Part shown: positions 8,442 to 17,613 of the stretch, piece after piece
Position numbering within the stretch: the first letter of the stretch is position 1
Layout of the letters: every line of letters starts with the position of its first letter
Assembly: GCA_014649155.1 (NCBI GenBank)
Contig: BMSM01000002.1
Location: forward strand, 248,001-312,000
Reading direction: 5' to 3'
From: Streptomyces griseoviridis
GTDB lineage: Bacteria > Actinomycetota > Actinomycetes > Streptomycetales > Streptomycetaceae
Length of the DNA: 64,000 nucleotides
Program-made: the position numbers and the translations under genes
The notes under the pieces: generated by a model
What the model was told of the DNA's origin: nothing
The model's input: the letters and a program-made list of their open reading frames with translations, nothing else
Databases searched by the model: none

Positions 8442-9653
8442 TCAGAAGGCGGTGAGGGTGAGCCGTACGCCGGTGGGCGCCGTGTCCTGGATGTACGAGG
8501 CGAAGTCGGCGACGTCGTCGAAGGCGAAGCCGTACGCCTTGCCGTCCTCGGTGGCCGCGTGCATGGCCGCGGCGTAGTGGTTGGTGAGCGCGGCCCGGTA
8601 GAAGGCGGCGGGGTCGGCCGTCGGCTGGACGGCCGAGGACAGCAGCGTGGACCGGTTGAAACCGGCGCCGAGGATCGCCGCGACCGGGCCGGTGGTGCCG
8701 TCGTTCGGCGCGGCCAGGGCGCCGTCGCAGAACAGCACGTCCCGGGTGGACGGCTTGGCGAAGGAGACCTCGGCCGGTCCGCCGAACGTGAATCGGTCGC
8801 CGCGCACCCGGCCGGTGAAGGTGCCCGCGTCGGTGGTGACGGTGAGGTCCCTGCCGGTGTAGGTGCTCCACACCTCGTCGATGTACGGGGCGAAGTAGTC
8901 CTTGGGGAACAGCCCCGCGTCCAGCCCGTGCCCGGGGGCGATGATCCGGGTGTCGTCGACGACCAGCGGCGCGAACTCGGCCACGCGCCGGACCGCCTCG
9001 AACGCCGCGGCCCGGCCGCCGGGCCTGACCGTGCCCGCCGTCTGGTCCTTGGCCCCGGTCAGCCGGATGGCCATCGGCACGCTGAACATGTCCACCATCG
9101 TGGTGTTGCAGAACATCCCGGAGGCGTTGTACGTGAACTCCGCGCAGTCGTGCAGCACCTTGTAGTTGGGGTCGGAGGCCACCCAGCCCGCCGGGTACTG
9201 GAGCGCGGCGTTGCCGGCGCCGTCCGTGACCGCCTTGAACTTCAGCTTCTCCCCGAGCGCCACGTAGATCCGGCCCGACATGTACGGCAGGGTGAGCCGG
9301 GTCTCGCCGCCGCCGGACAGGCTGATCGCGTAGTCGGTGAAGCCGTCGGCCCCGTTGTCGGACAGCGCGATGGGCGCGAGGGTCCCGTCCGGGGTGAGCC
9401 GCACCTGCCTGCCGTCCGCGTTGCCCACGACGTAGAGGTGCACGTCGCCGTCGCCGAAGGAGCCGGTCTCGTTGACGACCGTCAACGGCAGCGCGCCCGC
9501 CGCCGCCCCGGCCCCGGTCAGGGCCCCGTCCGTGGCGTTGCCGGCGAGGGCGTGCGGGGCGAGGGCGGCGACGGCGGGCGCGGCCACCGCCGCTCCGCCG
9601 AGGGCGACGAGCAGCTTGCGGCGGCCGAGCGGGCGCTGGTGACGAGGAGTCAT
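8442..9653 (-). CDS. Secreted glycoside hydrolase family 64 beta-1,3-glucanase
   Basis: 403 residues. A twin-arginine-like signal (RPLGRRKLLVALGGAAVAAP) ends near AHALA, so export is expected, possibly by Tat. The mature part matches GH64 laminaripentaose-producing glucanases: PLTVVNETG at the first strand, FCNTTMVDMFSVPM, ILGAGFNRSTLL and KAYGFAFDDV near the C terminus. GH64 enzymes cut beta-1,3-glucan of fungal walls. It is a paralogue of the GH64 gene at 53670-54899, which shares GFNRSTLL and YAFAFDDV. A LacI-type palindrome lies 65 bp before the start. The ATG at 9653 follows GGAGG by 9-10 nt. Confidence 0.87.
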   Translation of the reverse strand: MTPRHQRPLGRRKLLVALGGAAVAAPAVAALAPHALAGNATDGALTGAGAAAGALPLTVVNETGSFGDGDVHLYVVGNADGRQVRLTPDGTLAPIALSDNGADGFTDYAISLSGGGETRLTLPYMSGRIYVALGEKLKFKAVTDGAGNAALQYPAGWVASDPNYKVLHDCAEFTYNASGMFCNTTMVDMFSVPMAIRLTGAKDQTAGTVRPGGRAAAFEAVRRVAEFAPLVVDDTRIIAPGHGLDAGLFPKDYFAPYIDEVWSTYTGRDLTVTTDAGTFTGRVRGDRFTFGGPAEVSFAKPSTRDVLFCDGALAAPNDGTTGPVAAILGAGFNRSTLLSSAVQPTADPAAFYRAALTNHYAAAMHAATEDGKAYGFAFDDVADFASYIQDTAPTGVRLTLTAF

Positions 9654-9717
9654 GTGGGGGGCCTCCAGAGAACGTGCGGTGCGTGCTTCGTGCGTGTCAC
9701 GTCGTCCCGGAACGCCG

Positions 9718-9729
9718 GAGAGCGCTCTC
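9718..9729. promoter_or_regulatory. LacI-type operator upstream of the GH64 gene
   Basis: Perfect 12-bp palindrome GAGAGCGCTCTC, extending on one side to GAGAGCGCTCTCAG. It has the central CG and AGCGCT core of LacI-family sugar-repressor sites such as the CelR/CebR box (TGGGAGCGCTCCCA). The same core, extended to a 16-bp palindrome, lies before the second GH64 gene (54992-55007). Expected role: substrate-induced expression. Confidence 0.7.
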
Positions 9730-9841
9730 AGAACGGGCCCGATGGTATGCGGCGCGTCCGGTGCGGCCAATGGCCCGGCGGAGCGCCAAATCGGGTGTTC
9801 CTGCCCGGAGCCGGGGATACCGGCAGCGGCGCGGGAGCGCC

Positions 9842-9867
9842 TTAACCGGCGTTTAAGGGCCGCTTAA
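9842..9867. promoter_or_regulatory. Three TTAA boxes phased at 11 bp
   Basis: TTAA occurs at 9842, 9853 and 9864, exactly 11 bp apart, within CTTAACC, TTTAAGGG and CTTAACCC. In a genome this rich in GC, three phased AT boxes between divergent promoters suggest a protein binding site on one face of the helix. They lie between the GH64 gene and the hypothetical gene at 9993. Confidence 0.4.
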
Positions 9868-9992
9868 CCCCCTGCCGCGTCCGGCCTCCCCGAACAGGTG
9901 CCTTCCCCCGAACCGCCGGACGCCGGTCCGGTCGGATGTCTACTGTACGGATGCGCACTGTCACGGATCGCGGTCGCCCGAGGAGGAACCCT

Positions 9993-10529
9993 GTGCCATC
10001 GCCCTGCGACCCCCAGCACGCTCCCGCCGGTGACGTGGGCGCGGCGCTCATGATGATCGACTCCCGGCTCAAGAGCATCCAGGACGGCAGGTCCCGCACC
10101 GACCCCGAACAGCAGGAGCTGGTCGACCAGTTCGCCGCGTCGCTGGGGCCCGGCGGGGTCGACGACGTGCTGGACGGTGCCTGCACCCTCATCTTCATGT
10201 TCATGAAGTGGCTGCGGATGGCCCACGAGGACCACGGCAAGGACGTCATCGAGTACGTGGTGCCCAACCTGGTGGCCACGATGCGCATGATGCCCAGGAG
10301 CGTCCCGCCGGAGACCATCCCCACCATGGCGGGTCTGGTCATCGCCGCCGGCACCGATCTCAGCCCCAGCCTGTGGCGCAAGCAGTACGGGTACTGGACC
10401 GAGGCGGAGATGACCCCCCTGGAGGCCACCGCCTTCCTGCTCGCCGAGCACATCAACCGCATCACCGAGGACCCCGACTTCGCCACCCGGCTGATCACCG
10501 AGGCGCTGACCCGCTCGGACGAGAACTGA
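9993..10529 (+). CDS. Hypothetical protein, helical (178 aa)
   Basis: 178 residues with a central amphipathic and Met-rich segment (LIFMFMKWLRMAHEDHGKD) and a C-terminal ATAFLLAEHINRITEDPDF region. It looks all-alpha and soluble. I chose the GTG at 9993 because AGGAGG lies 6 nt upstream, although the frame is open from 9936. The family is not recognised. It is convergent with the oxidoreductase gene. Confidence 0.65.
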   Translation: MPSPCDPQHAPAGDVGAALMMIDSRLKSIQDGRSRTDPEQQELVDQFAASLGPGGVDDVLDGACTLIFMFMKWLRMAHEDHGKDVIEYVVPNLVATMRMMPRSVPPETIPTMAGLVIAAGTDLSPSLWRKQYGYWTEAEMTPLEATAFLLAEHINRITEDPDFATRLITEALTRSDEN

Positions 10530-10538
10530 CGGGACGGA

Positions 10539-10579
10539 CACCGGCCGGGCGGCCTCCCGGCGTCAGCGGCCGGCCGGTG
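10539..10579. terminator. Long-loop hairpin between convergent genes
   Basis: Perfect 10-bp arms CACCGGCCGG and CCGGCCGGTG are separated by 21 nt that contain the stop of the minus-strand gene. It sits between convergent genes and may end both transcripts. Confidence 0.4.
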
Positions 10580-11474
10580 ACCCTCCCGGAGCCGCGCCGC
10601 CCAGCAGGGCCTCCGCCTCGGCCAGCACCTCCGTCACCCGCAGGGCGAACGCGGCGTCGCACGGGTGCGGCCGGCCGGTGCGGGCGGCGGCGAGCAGGGC
10701 GTCCCCGGCCCGCAGCAGCGCGGGCACGGCCCCCTCGTCCGCGCTCTCCGGGAGCACCGACACCCCGGCGGCACCGCGCAGTTCCACCGCCGCGCCGGCC
10801 GCGGCGGGCGGCGCGGTCAGACTGAGCGTCAGCACGCTCGACGCGCCCCCGGCGTGGTCCAGTACGGCGTGCACCGTGTCACCGGGGCCGCGGGTGGCCG
10901 CCGCCACCCGGCGGACGTCGCCGAGGACCGGCAGCAGCACGGACAGGGCGTGCGGACCCACGTCCCACAGCGCCCCCTTCTCCCGTCGCCACGGCGACGC
11001 GGCGTACGGGCTGTCGCCGGTGAACACCGCGCCGAGCCACTGCGCCCGCGCGGTGAACCAGCCGCCACGGGCCGCCTGTTCGCCGATCCACGCCCGCGTC
11101 TCCGGACGGAACCGGACGGTGAAGAAGACCACCGAGGCCACCCCCGCCGCGCGCACCGCCTCGGCCACGGCCCGGCCCTCCGCCACGTCCGTCGCCAGCG
11201 GCTTGTCCAGGAGCAGATGCCGTCCGGCGCGGGCCGCGCGCACCGCCAGCCGGGCCTGGACGGCCGGCGGCACCGCGAGGGCCACCGCGTCCACATCGGC
11301 CAGCAGGGCGTCGACGTCCTCGTAGGCGCGGGTGCCGTGCCGCTCGGCGAGGTCCCGCGCCGCGTCCGGGCGGCGCCCCCACACGCCCACGAAGTCCAGC
11401 TCCTCGTGGCGCCGCAGGGCGGGCGCGTGGGTCCGCTCCGCCCAGGGGCCGGTGCCGAGCAGTCCGATCCGCAT
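10563..11474 (-). CDS. Gfo/Idh/MocA family NAD(P)-dependent oxidoreductase
   Basis: 303 residues. The Rossmann motif GLLGTGPWA lies at residues 4-12, DAVALAVPP at about 64-72 and the DKPLA segment of this family, whose Lys acts in substrate binding, near 90. The C-terminal alpha/beta domain carries [16 protein letters not shown], with the His expected in the active site. Members oxidise or epimerise sugars, inositols and related alcohols. No sugar transporter adjoins it, so the substrate is open. The ATG at 11474 is preceded by GAGAGG. Confidence 0.85.
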   Translation of the reverse strand: MRIGLLGTGPWAERTHAPALRRHEELDFVGVWGRRPDAARDLAERHGTRAYEDVDALLADVDAVALAVPPAVQARLAVRAARAGRHLLLDKPLATDVAEGRAVAEAVRAAGVASVVFFTVRFRPETRAWIGEQAARGGWFTARAQWLGAVFTGDSPYAASPWRREKGALWDVGPHALSVLLPVLGDVRRVAAATRGPGDTVHAVLDHAGGASSVLTLSLTAPPAAAGAAVELRGAAGVSVLPESADEGAVPALLRAGDALLAAARTGRPHPCDAAFALRVTEVLAEAEALLGGAAPGGSPAGR

Positions 11475-11819
11475 ACCGCCGCCTCTCTCGTCGTCCACCG
11501 CCGGCGCGGGGTCCGTCGGCCATCCTGCCCGGACCGCCGGGAGTCCGCCCCGCCGGGGCTCCGCGTACCCCTCCTGCCCGATCTTCGCACCCCTCCCGGA
11601 CCTCCCCGGGGCCGCGCGTGCCGGGTCCGGCGGCCCGGCGCGCCGCGCGCCGCCGGTGATATTGCCGATCCCGGGGAGAACGCCGCCGGCCGACAGTGGC
11701 ACGGCCAGTCCACCGGCGATGCCCGGCCGACGGCACCGGTGCCCTGCCGCGGGCGCGGTCCGGTGCCCGAACGTCCCCCCGGGCCGGGCCCGTCGCCACG
11801 ACAGAGAGGACGACTCGTC
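11475..11819. other. 345-bp divergent intergenic region
   Basis: It lies between the divergent oxidoreductase and polyester-hydrolase genes and must hold both promoters. I see no clear palindrome or consensus hexamer pair. Confidence 0.4.
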
Positions 11820-12740
11820 GTGTACTCACACCCCCACCCCCACACCGCTCCCCGCACGCCCCGCGCCACCCGGCGGCGGCTGGCCGGAGCGGCGGCGGCG
11901 GTCACCGCGGTCGTCGGGCTCACCACCCTCACCGGCCCCGGCGCGCACGCCGCCGACAACCCCTACGAGCGCGGCCCGGCCCCCACCACCAGCAGCATCG
12001 AGGCGCTGCGCGGCCCGTACGCCGTGTCGGAGACCTCCGTCTCCTCGCTCGGCGTCACCGGCTTCGGCGGCGGCACCATCTACTACCCGACCAGCACCGC
12101 CGACGGCACGTTCGGCGCCGTGGCCGTGGCCCCCGGCTTCACCGCCTACCAGTCCTCCATGGCCTGGCTCGGACCGCGGCTCGCCTCGCAGGGCTTCGTC
12201 GTCTTCACCATCGACACCAACACCACCCTGGACCAGCCCGACTCCCGGGGCGAGCAGCTCCTCGCGGCCCTGGACTACCTGACCCAGCGCAGCTCGGTGC
12301 GCAGCCGCATCGACAGCAGCCGGCTCGGCGTCATGGGCCACTCCATGGGCGGCGGCGGCACGCTGGAGGCCGCCAAGTCCCGTCCGTCCCTCCAGGCCGC
12401 GATCCCGCTCACCCCCTGGAACCTCGACAAGTCCTGGCCGGAGGTCACCACCCCCACCCTGATCGTCGGCGCGGACGGCGACACCGTCGCGCCCGTCGCC
12501 TCGCACGCCGAACCGTTCTACTCCACCCTGCCGTCCAGCACCGACCGCGCCTACCTGGAGCTGAACAGCGCCACCCACTTCTCGCCCAACTCGTCCAACA
12601 CGACGATCGCGAAGTACAGCGTCTCCTGGCTCAAGCGGTTCATCGACAACGACACCCGCTACGAGCAGTTCCTCTGCCCGCTGCCGCGGGCGAGCCTGAC
12701 CATCGAGGAGTACCGGGGCAACTGCCCGCACAACGGCTGA
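11820..12740 (+). CDS. Secreted PETase/cutinase-like polyester hydrolase
   Basis: 306 residues. A signal peptide with an [11 protein letters not shown] core is predicted to be cleaved after AHA (residue 44), leaving [11 protein letters not shown], a start shared with bacterial cutinases and PETases. The alpha/beta hydrolase triad is Ser175 (GHSMGGGG), Asp221 (GADGDTVAP) and His253 (SATHFSPN). Two C-terminal cysteines (FLCPLP and GNCPHNG) match the conserved disulfide. The oxyanion-hole loop reads PGFTAYQSS, with Phe where leaf-compost cutinase and IsPETase have Tyr; marine Streptomyces PETase-like enzymes also carry Phe. The [11 protein letters not shown] and [13 protein letters not shown] segments follow the PETase-like group. 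Likely natural substrates are cutin or other polyesters; PET activity is plausible but untested. GTG start with GAGAGGA 9 nt upstream. Confidence 0.88.
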   Translation: MYSHPHPHTAPRTPRATRRRLAGAAAAVTAVVGLTTLTGPGAHAADNPYERGPAPTTSSIEALRGPYAVSETSVSSLGVTGFGGGTIYYPTSTADGTFGAVAVAPGFTAYQSSMAWLGPRLASQGFVVFTIDTNTTLDQPDSRGEQLLAALDYLTQRSSVRSRIDSSRLGVMGHSMGGGGTLEAAKSRPSLQAAIPLTPWNLDKSWPEVTTPTLIVGADGDTVAPVASHAEPFYSTLPSSTDRAYLELNSATHFSPNSSNTTIAKYSVSWLKRFIDNDTRYEQFLCPLPRASLTIEEYRGNCPHNG

Positions 12741-12845
12741 CGTTCCGCACCCGACCCGGCGGCGGTCGCCCACCCGGCGGCCGCCGCCGGTGTTGTGCCG
12801 GCGCACGGACGGGGCGCCGGCGCGCTGGGCAGCCGCACACGGTCA

Positions 12846-12859
12846 GTCATGTACATGAC
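12846..12859. promoter_or_regulatory. 14-bp palindrome upstream of the LuxR gene
   Basis: Perfect palindrome GTCATGTACATGAC, 94 bp before the regulator ATG at 12953 and after the polyester hydrolase stop. It has the size of a dimeric regulator site. Confidence 0.4.
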
Positions 12860-12926
12860 GTTCGGAAGCGCAGGTCGGGCGGCCCGGGGGCCCGCCGGAC
12901 CGTGCGGACCACTCCCTTCCGCCTCT

Positions 12927-12944
12927 GGTTACGCGCGCGTAACC
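12927..12944. promoter_or_regulatory. 18-bp palindrome adjoining the LuxR start
   Basis: Perfect palindrome GGTTACGCGCGCGTAACC ends 8 bp before the ATG at 12953, overlapping the ribosome binding region. A protein bound here would block both transcription and translation of the regulator; autoregulation is inference. Confidence 0.55.
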
Positions 12945-12952
12945 TCCCGGGA

Positions 12953-15721
12953 ATGACCGGAGACACGATCGTACGTCCGGCGGTGCGACTGCACGGGCGG
13001 AGCCCACAACGACGGGCGGTGGCCGCCCTGCTCGACCGGCTGCGGACGCACGGCGCCGGGCTCGTGGTGACCGGAGAGCCCGGTCTCGGCCGTACCGCCC
13101 TCCTGCACCGGGCCGCCCACGCCTTCACCGCCGGCCCCGTCCTGCACCTGCGGGCAGGCTCGGACGCCGCCCCCGCGCAGCCGCCCGGCCCCGTCACCCC
13201 GGCCTGGCTCCCCGGCCCCGAGGACGACCGCCAGCACCGCGCGGCGCCGCCCTGCGGCAGCCGCGTCCTGGCCCCCGGGCCGGGGGTGTCCGCGCGGACG
13301 CTGCTCGCCGCCTTCCGCGCCGCCGCGCCCGACGGCCCCCTGCTGGTCTGCGCGGACGACGCCCACCTGTGGGACGCCGCCGGCCGCGCCGCCCTGGCCG
13401 AGGCGGCCGCGGCGGCGGCCGGCGCGGGCCGCGTGGGGCTGCTGCTCTCCGTCGCCGGGCACCGCCCCGTCGACCCGGAGTTCGCCGCGCTGCCCGTCGT
13501 CCCCCTGGACCCGCTGACCGCGCCGCAGGCCGCCGCCCTCCTCGACGAGGTGACCGACGGCACCGTCGACCCCGCCGTCCGCGCCGAGCTGCTCGCCGAG
13601 GCCGAGGGCAACCCGGGACTGCTGCTCGCCCTGGTCCGCCGCCTGACCGCCGCCGAACTGCGCGGCCACCGGCCGCTGCCCCGGCCGCTGGCCGACGCCG
13701 GCACCCTCGCCGGCGTGGCCGGACGGGCCCTGACCGGCCTCGCACCGGACGCCCGGGACCTGCTGCTGACGGTCGCCGTGGCCGCCGGTGTGCCGGGCGC
13801 ACCGGACGCCGGGACCGACGTGCTCCTGGAAGCCGTACGACGGCTGCGGTCCGGCGCGGCGGCCCCGCGCCCGGAACTCCCCGGGGAACTCGAACCCGCC
13901 GCGGGCGGACCCCGGTTCCGCAGCCCGCTGCTGCGCCGCGCCGTGCACGCCACCGCGGACCCCGCCCGGCGACGGGCCGCGCACCGGGCGCTCGCCGGCG
14001 TCCTCCGGGCGGACGGCGGGCGGCTGCCCGCGCTGCTGCACCGCTCCTGGTCCGCCGCCGCGCCCCCGCCCGGCCTGGGCGACCGGCTCGCGGCCCACGC
14101 CGGCGACGGCACGGAACCCGCCTCCCACCGGCTGCGCGCCACGGCGTACGTCCGCGCCGCCGAACTGGCCGCGGACGGCCCCGTCCGCGCCGAGCGGTAC
14201 ACCGCCGCGGCCGAACAGGAACTGCTCGCCGGACGCCCCGACCGGGCCCGCACCCTGCTCGCCGCCGCCCGCGAGTGCGCCGCGCCGCCCCTGGTCCGGG
14301 GGCGGGCCGAACTGGTCGGCGGGCTGACCGAACTGCGCGACGGCCCGGTCGAGGACGCCCACCAGTCCCTGCTGCTGGCCGCCTCCCTGCTCGCCGCCGA
14401 CGCCCCCGGCCAGGCCGCCGCCGCTGCCCTCGCCGCCGCCGACGCCGCCTGGGCCGCGGGAGACCTGGCCGCGTGCCTGGCCACACTCGGCACCGGCGAA
14501 GGACCACGGGACGCGGTCGGCGACCACCGCTCGGGCATGCGCGCCCTGCTCGAAGGACGCTTCGACCGGGCGGCCGGGCCGCTCGGCCACGTGCTGCGCC
14601 GCGCCGGCACCGAGGACCGGCCCGAGTCTCTGCTGCGCTCGGCCGCCGCCGCCCTGCTGCTCGGCGAGGTGGACGCCGCCCGCCGCGCCGGGGCCCGCGC
14701 CCTGGCCGCAGCCCGGCACCTCGGCTCCGACGCGCTCGTGCCGCAGGCCCTGGAGTACCTCGCCTACGCCGAACTCCGCGCCGGCCGGCACGCCCAGGCC
14801 CGCGCCCACGCCGAGGAGGGGCTGCGCACCGCGCTGCGGGCCGGGCAGCGCAACACGGCGGCCCTGCACCACGCCGTGCTGGCCCTGGCCGCCTCCATCG
14901 AGGAGGCCCCCGAGGTCGTCGCCCGGCACGTGACGGCCGCGCAGACCACCGCCCGGCGGCACGGCCTCGCCCAGGCCGCCACCCTCGCCGAATGGGCGGC
15001 GGCCCGCGCGGACCTGGGCCGCGGCCGGCCGCTCGACGCCGCCGACCGGCTCGGCCTGCTGGTCCTGCCCGGCCCCCGGCGCGGGCACTTCGCGGTGTGG
15101 CGGCTCGCCGTGCCCTGCTTCGTGGAGGCCGCGGTGCCCGCCGGACGGCACGAGGAGGCCCGGACCGTCCTCGCGGACTTCGCCGACTGGGCGGAGTTCG
15201 GCGCCGACCGGCAGTCCGCCGGCCAACTCGCACGCTGCCGCGCCCTGCTGGCCGCGCCGGAGGACGCCGACGACCTCTACCGCCGGGCACTGGCCCGGCA
15301 CGACGAGACCGGCGGCAGCGACTTCGAACGCGCCCGTACGGCCCTGCTCCACGGCAAGTGGCTGCGGCGCCGGCGCCGTCCGAAGGAGGCCCGCGACCGG
15401 CTCGGCGCCGCCCTGGCGGGCTTCGAACGCTGCGGCGCCGGGGTGTGGGCCGAGCAGACCCGCGGCGAACTGCGCGCCATCGGCGGCGCCTCCCGCACCG
15501 GGGGCGCGGGTGCGCTCACCCGGCTGACCCCGCAGCAGCTGCGGATCGCCCGGCACGTCGCCGAGGGCGCCACCAACCGCGAGGTCGCGCTGACCCTCGC
15601 GGTCAGCACCCGCACCGTCGACTACCACCTGCGCAAGGTCTTCGCGGCGCTCGGCGTGCGGTCCCGGGTGGAACTGGCCCGCATGATCGAGCAGTCGGAG
15701 CGGGCGACGGCACATCCCTGA
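12953..15721 (+). CDS. Large ATP-binding LuxR (LAL-type) regulator
   Basis: 922 residues with the usual LAL layout: an N-terminal AAA/STAND module, a long helical TPR-like middle, and a C-terminal LuxR helix-turn-helix (LTPQQLRIARHVAEG ... TNREVALTLAVSTRTVDYHL). The P-loop is TGEPGLGRT, with Arg where Walker A normally has Lys, so nucleotide binding may be weakened; the Walker B strand PLLVCADD is present. LAL proteins often activate secondary metabolism or sugar-use genes. Two palindromes precede it. The immediate neighbours (polyester hydrolase upstream, small secreted protein downstream) do not name a target. No TTA codon was noticed. Confidence 0.85.
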   Translation: MTGDTIVRPAVRLHGRSPQRRAVAALLDRLRTHGAGLVVTGEPGLGRTALLHRAAHAFTAGPVLHLRAGSDAAPAQPPGPVTPAWLPGPEDDRQHRAAPPCGSRVLAPGPGVSARTLLAAFRAAAPDGPLLVCADDAHLWDAAGRAALAEAAAAAAGAGRVGLLLSVAGHRPVDPEFAALPVVPLDPLTAPQAAALLDEVTDGTVDPAVRAELLAEAEGNPGLLLALVRRLTAAELRGHRPLPRPLADAGTLAGVAGRALTGLAPDARDLLLTVAVAAGVPGAPDAGTDVLLEAVRRLRSGAAAPRPELPGELEPAAGGPRFRSPLLRRAVHATADPARRRAAHRALAGVLRADGGRLPALLHRSWSAAAPPPGLGDRLAAHAGDGTEPASHRLRATAYVRAAELAADGPVRAERYTAAAEQELLAGRPDRARTLLAAARECAAPPLVRGRAELVGGLTELRDGPVEDAHQSLLLAASLLAADAPGQAAAAALAAADAAWAAGDLAACLATLGTGEGPRDAVGDHRSGMRALLEGRFDRAAGPLGHVLRRAGTEDRPESLLRSAAAALLLGEVDAARRAGARALAAARHLGSDALVPQALEYLAYAELRAGRHAQARAHAEEGLRTALRAGQRNTAALHHAVLALAASIEEAPEVVARHVTAAQTTARRHGLAQAATLAEWAAARADLGRGRPLDAADRLGLLVLPGPRRGHFAVWRLAVPCFVEAAVPAGRHEEARTVLADFADWAEFGADRQSAGQLARCRALLAAPEDADDLYRRALARHDETGGSDFERARTALLHGKWLRRRRRPKEARDRLGAALAGFERCGAGVWAEQTRGELRAIGGASRTGGAGALTRLTPQQLRIARHVAEGATNREVALTLAVSTRTVDYHLRKVFAALGVRSRVELARMIEQSERATAHP

Positions 15722-15735
15722 GCGGGGCGGCCCGT

Positions 15736-15763
15736 CCCGGCCGGAGCCATCGCTCCGGCCGGG
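15736..15763. terminator. Bidirectional terminator hairpin
   Basis: Perfect 12-bp stem CCCGGCCGGAGC / GCTCCGGCCGGG with a CATC loop between the convergent LuxR gene and the small gene ending at 15765. Confidence 0.75.
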
Positions 15764-15764
15764 C

Positions 15765-16162
15765 TCAGCCGACCGTCGTCTCCAGGCCCACGGCGCCGCA
15801 GCAGGACGCGGCGCGGGACTCGGCGCCCGGGTCGCCCTCGACCGCGAGGCCGGTGTCCACCAGGACATGGCCGCCGTCGACGCCGAGGCCCCGCTCGCCG
15901 GGCACCCGGGACGCGGCGACGGCGGCGAGGCCCGCGCTCACCGCGCAGCCCTCCGCGGCGTCCCGCGCGTCCTGCCAGGCGCCGAGCTGCGAACAGCAGG
16001 TCTCCCGCCAGTTCCCGGCCTGTTCGGGTCGGGGTCCGAGCAGCCGTCCCGCATCCCCGCGGCCACGGCCGCCACGAGCGCCACCGCCGCCGCCCGCCCG
16101 CCTCCGCTCCCGCGCCCCTTGGGGGCGTCCCCTCCCCGCTGACGATCTCCGACGGTCGCCAC
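15765..16162 (-). pseudogene. Frameshifted small Cys-rich exported protein
   Basis: The 3' part in one frame (about 15765-16030) has almost only G or C at third positions and encodes WRETCCSQLGAWQDARDAA ... AASCCGAVGLETTVG. The 5' part continues in another frame from a GTG at 16162 and encodes a hydrophobic segment (RAAAVALVAAVAAG) followed by DGCSDPDP. Joining them needs one added base near 16030, in the run before CCGAACAGG. The total of 398 nt is one short of 133 codons. The product would have been a small exported or membrane-anchored protein with two CC pairs. I do not recognise its family, and the start is uncertain. A base-calling error would make it intact. Confidence 0.5.
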
Positions 16163-16332
16163 AGAGTACGGCCGACGTGCGACCGGAGCCGGATTGTTGC
16201 CGCCCGGGCCCTAGGGACCGACCGGACGGTATGCCATCCTTCGGGCAAGGACGAGTCAGGGGACGGTGAGCGCGCGGGCGTACGGCCCGGCGCGGGCCGC
16301 CGCTGCCAGCCCGAGCCTTGGGGAGGGCCGCC

Positions 16333-17613
16333 ATGCAACACGCCGTACGGTCACGCGCAGCGATCCGCAGCGCACCCACGCCCGTTCCGCGCCCGCGGAC
16401 CCCGCGCGTGACGTCACTGATCGACGCGGACGCGCTGCGCGTCCTGCACCGGGCCGCCCGGGTCCTCCTCGACGACCTGCCCGGCCTCACCGACCAGCTT
16501 GTCGCCGTCCTCCAGGAGCAGGAGCCCGCCTACCGCACGGCGATGGCCGGCGATCCCACCGGGACCTGGCAGGAGGCGCACCGCTCGCTGCGGCACAGCG
16601 TCACCTCGCTGATCGACCCGCGCAGCAACCGGGAGGCGGCCCGCCGCTGTTCCTGGCGGATCGGCGCCGCCCGCGCCGAGCAGGGGCTGCCGCTGGACGC
16701 CCTGCTGCACGCGTTCCGGCTGGGCGGTTCCCTGGTGTGGCAGCGCCTCGTCGAGGAGACCTCGCGCGCGGCCCCCGAGGACGTGCGGCTGCTGGTGCAC
16801 GTGGCCGCCGACGTGTGGAACTTCGTCGACGACCACTGCACCCTCGTCGCGGACGCCTACCGGCAGGTCGAGTGGCAGCTCAACCGGCGCCGGGAGAACC
16901 GCGCCCGGCTGCTGGCCGCCGCCCTGCTGGACGGCAGCAGCCGCATCGCCGACCTGCCCGAGACCGCCCAGGCCCTCGACCTGCCGGAACACGGCCGTTA
17001 CGTGGTCGTCGCGGTCGCCGGTGGGCACCCGGCGCGCTGCGACGCGGTCCGCGCCGCGGCCGTACCGGAGGGGCTGCGCGTCCACTGGCACCCCGGCGTC
17101 GACGTCGACCACGCCATCGTCCTCGTCGGCGACGCGGACCTGCCGGCGTCCGCCCCCGGCCTGTCCGAACCGCCCCCCGGGGTGCGGATCGGCGTCGGCA
17201 GCCCCGTGGCCGGTCTGGCCGCCGTCGGTGACGCCCGCCGCCTGGCCGACACCGCGCTGCGCATCTGCCCGGCCGCCGGCGGCACGGTACGGCTGGCCGA
17301 GCACCTGCCCGCCGCGCTGGTCGTCTCCGGACCGGAACTCGGCCGGGCCCTCGCCGAACGGGTGCTCGGCCCGCTGCTGCGGCTGGAGCCCGCCGACCGG
17401 GACGTCCTGCTGGACACCCTGACGACCTGGCTGGCCTGCGACGGTTCCGCGCAACGGGCCGGGGAGCGGCTCTACTGCCACCGCAACACCGTCCTGAACC
17501 GGCTGCGCCGCTGCGAGCAGCTCACCGGCCGCTCGCTGACCCGGCCGGCCGACGTGGTCGAGGTCAGCCTGGCCCTGACCGCGCACCGGCTGCTGCCGGG
17601 ACAACACACCTAG
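16333..17613 (+). CDS. PucR/CdaR-type helix-turn-helix regulator
   Basis: 426 residues. An N-terminal helical sensor region contains LLHAFRLGGSLVWQRLVEE, a GGDEF-like middle domain follows, and the PucR C-terminal HTH reads ERLYCHRNTVLNRLRRCEQLTGRSL. Regulators of this type respond to metabolites and control purine, sugar-acid or secondary metabolic genes. GGGGAGG lies 6 nt before the ATG at 16333. It is convergent with the YwqG-like pseudogene and is not in an operon, so its target is unknown. Confidence 0.83.
   Translation: MQHAVRSRAAIRSAPTPVPRPRTPRVTSLIDADALRVLHRAARVLLDDLPGLTDQLVAVLQEQEPAYRTAMAGDPTGTWQEAHRSLRHSVTSLIDPRSNREAARRCSWRIGAARAEQGLPLDALLHAFRLGGSLVWQRLVEETSRAAPEDVRLLVHVAADVWNFVDDHCTLVADAYRQVEWQLNRRRENRARLLAAALLDGSSRIADLPETAQALDLPEHGRYVVVAVAGGHPARCDAVRAAAVPEGLRVHWHPGVDVDHAIVLVGDADLPASAPGLSEPPPGVRIGVGSPVAGLAAVGDARRLADTALRICPAAGGTVRLAEHLPAALVVSGPELGRALAERVLGPLLRLEPADRDVLLDTLTTWLACDGSAQRAGERLYCHRNTVLNRLRRCEQLTGRSLTRPADVVEVSLALTAHRLLPGQHT

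Noticed and set aside
13194..15868. Long minus-strand and alternative plus-strand frames over the LuxR gene
   Set aside because: No domain content, Pro/Arg/Ala-rich; the LuxR frame has all expected motifs.
15867..16142. Plus-strand frame of 91 codons
   Set aside because: It lacks a ribosome binding site, and the minus strand shows better codon structure and a continuous Cys-rich protein.
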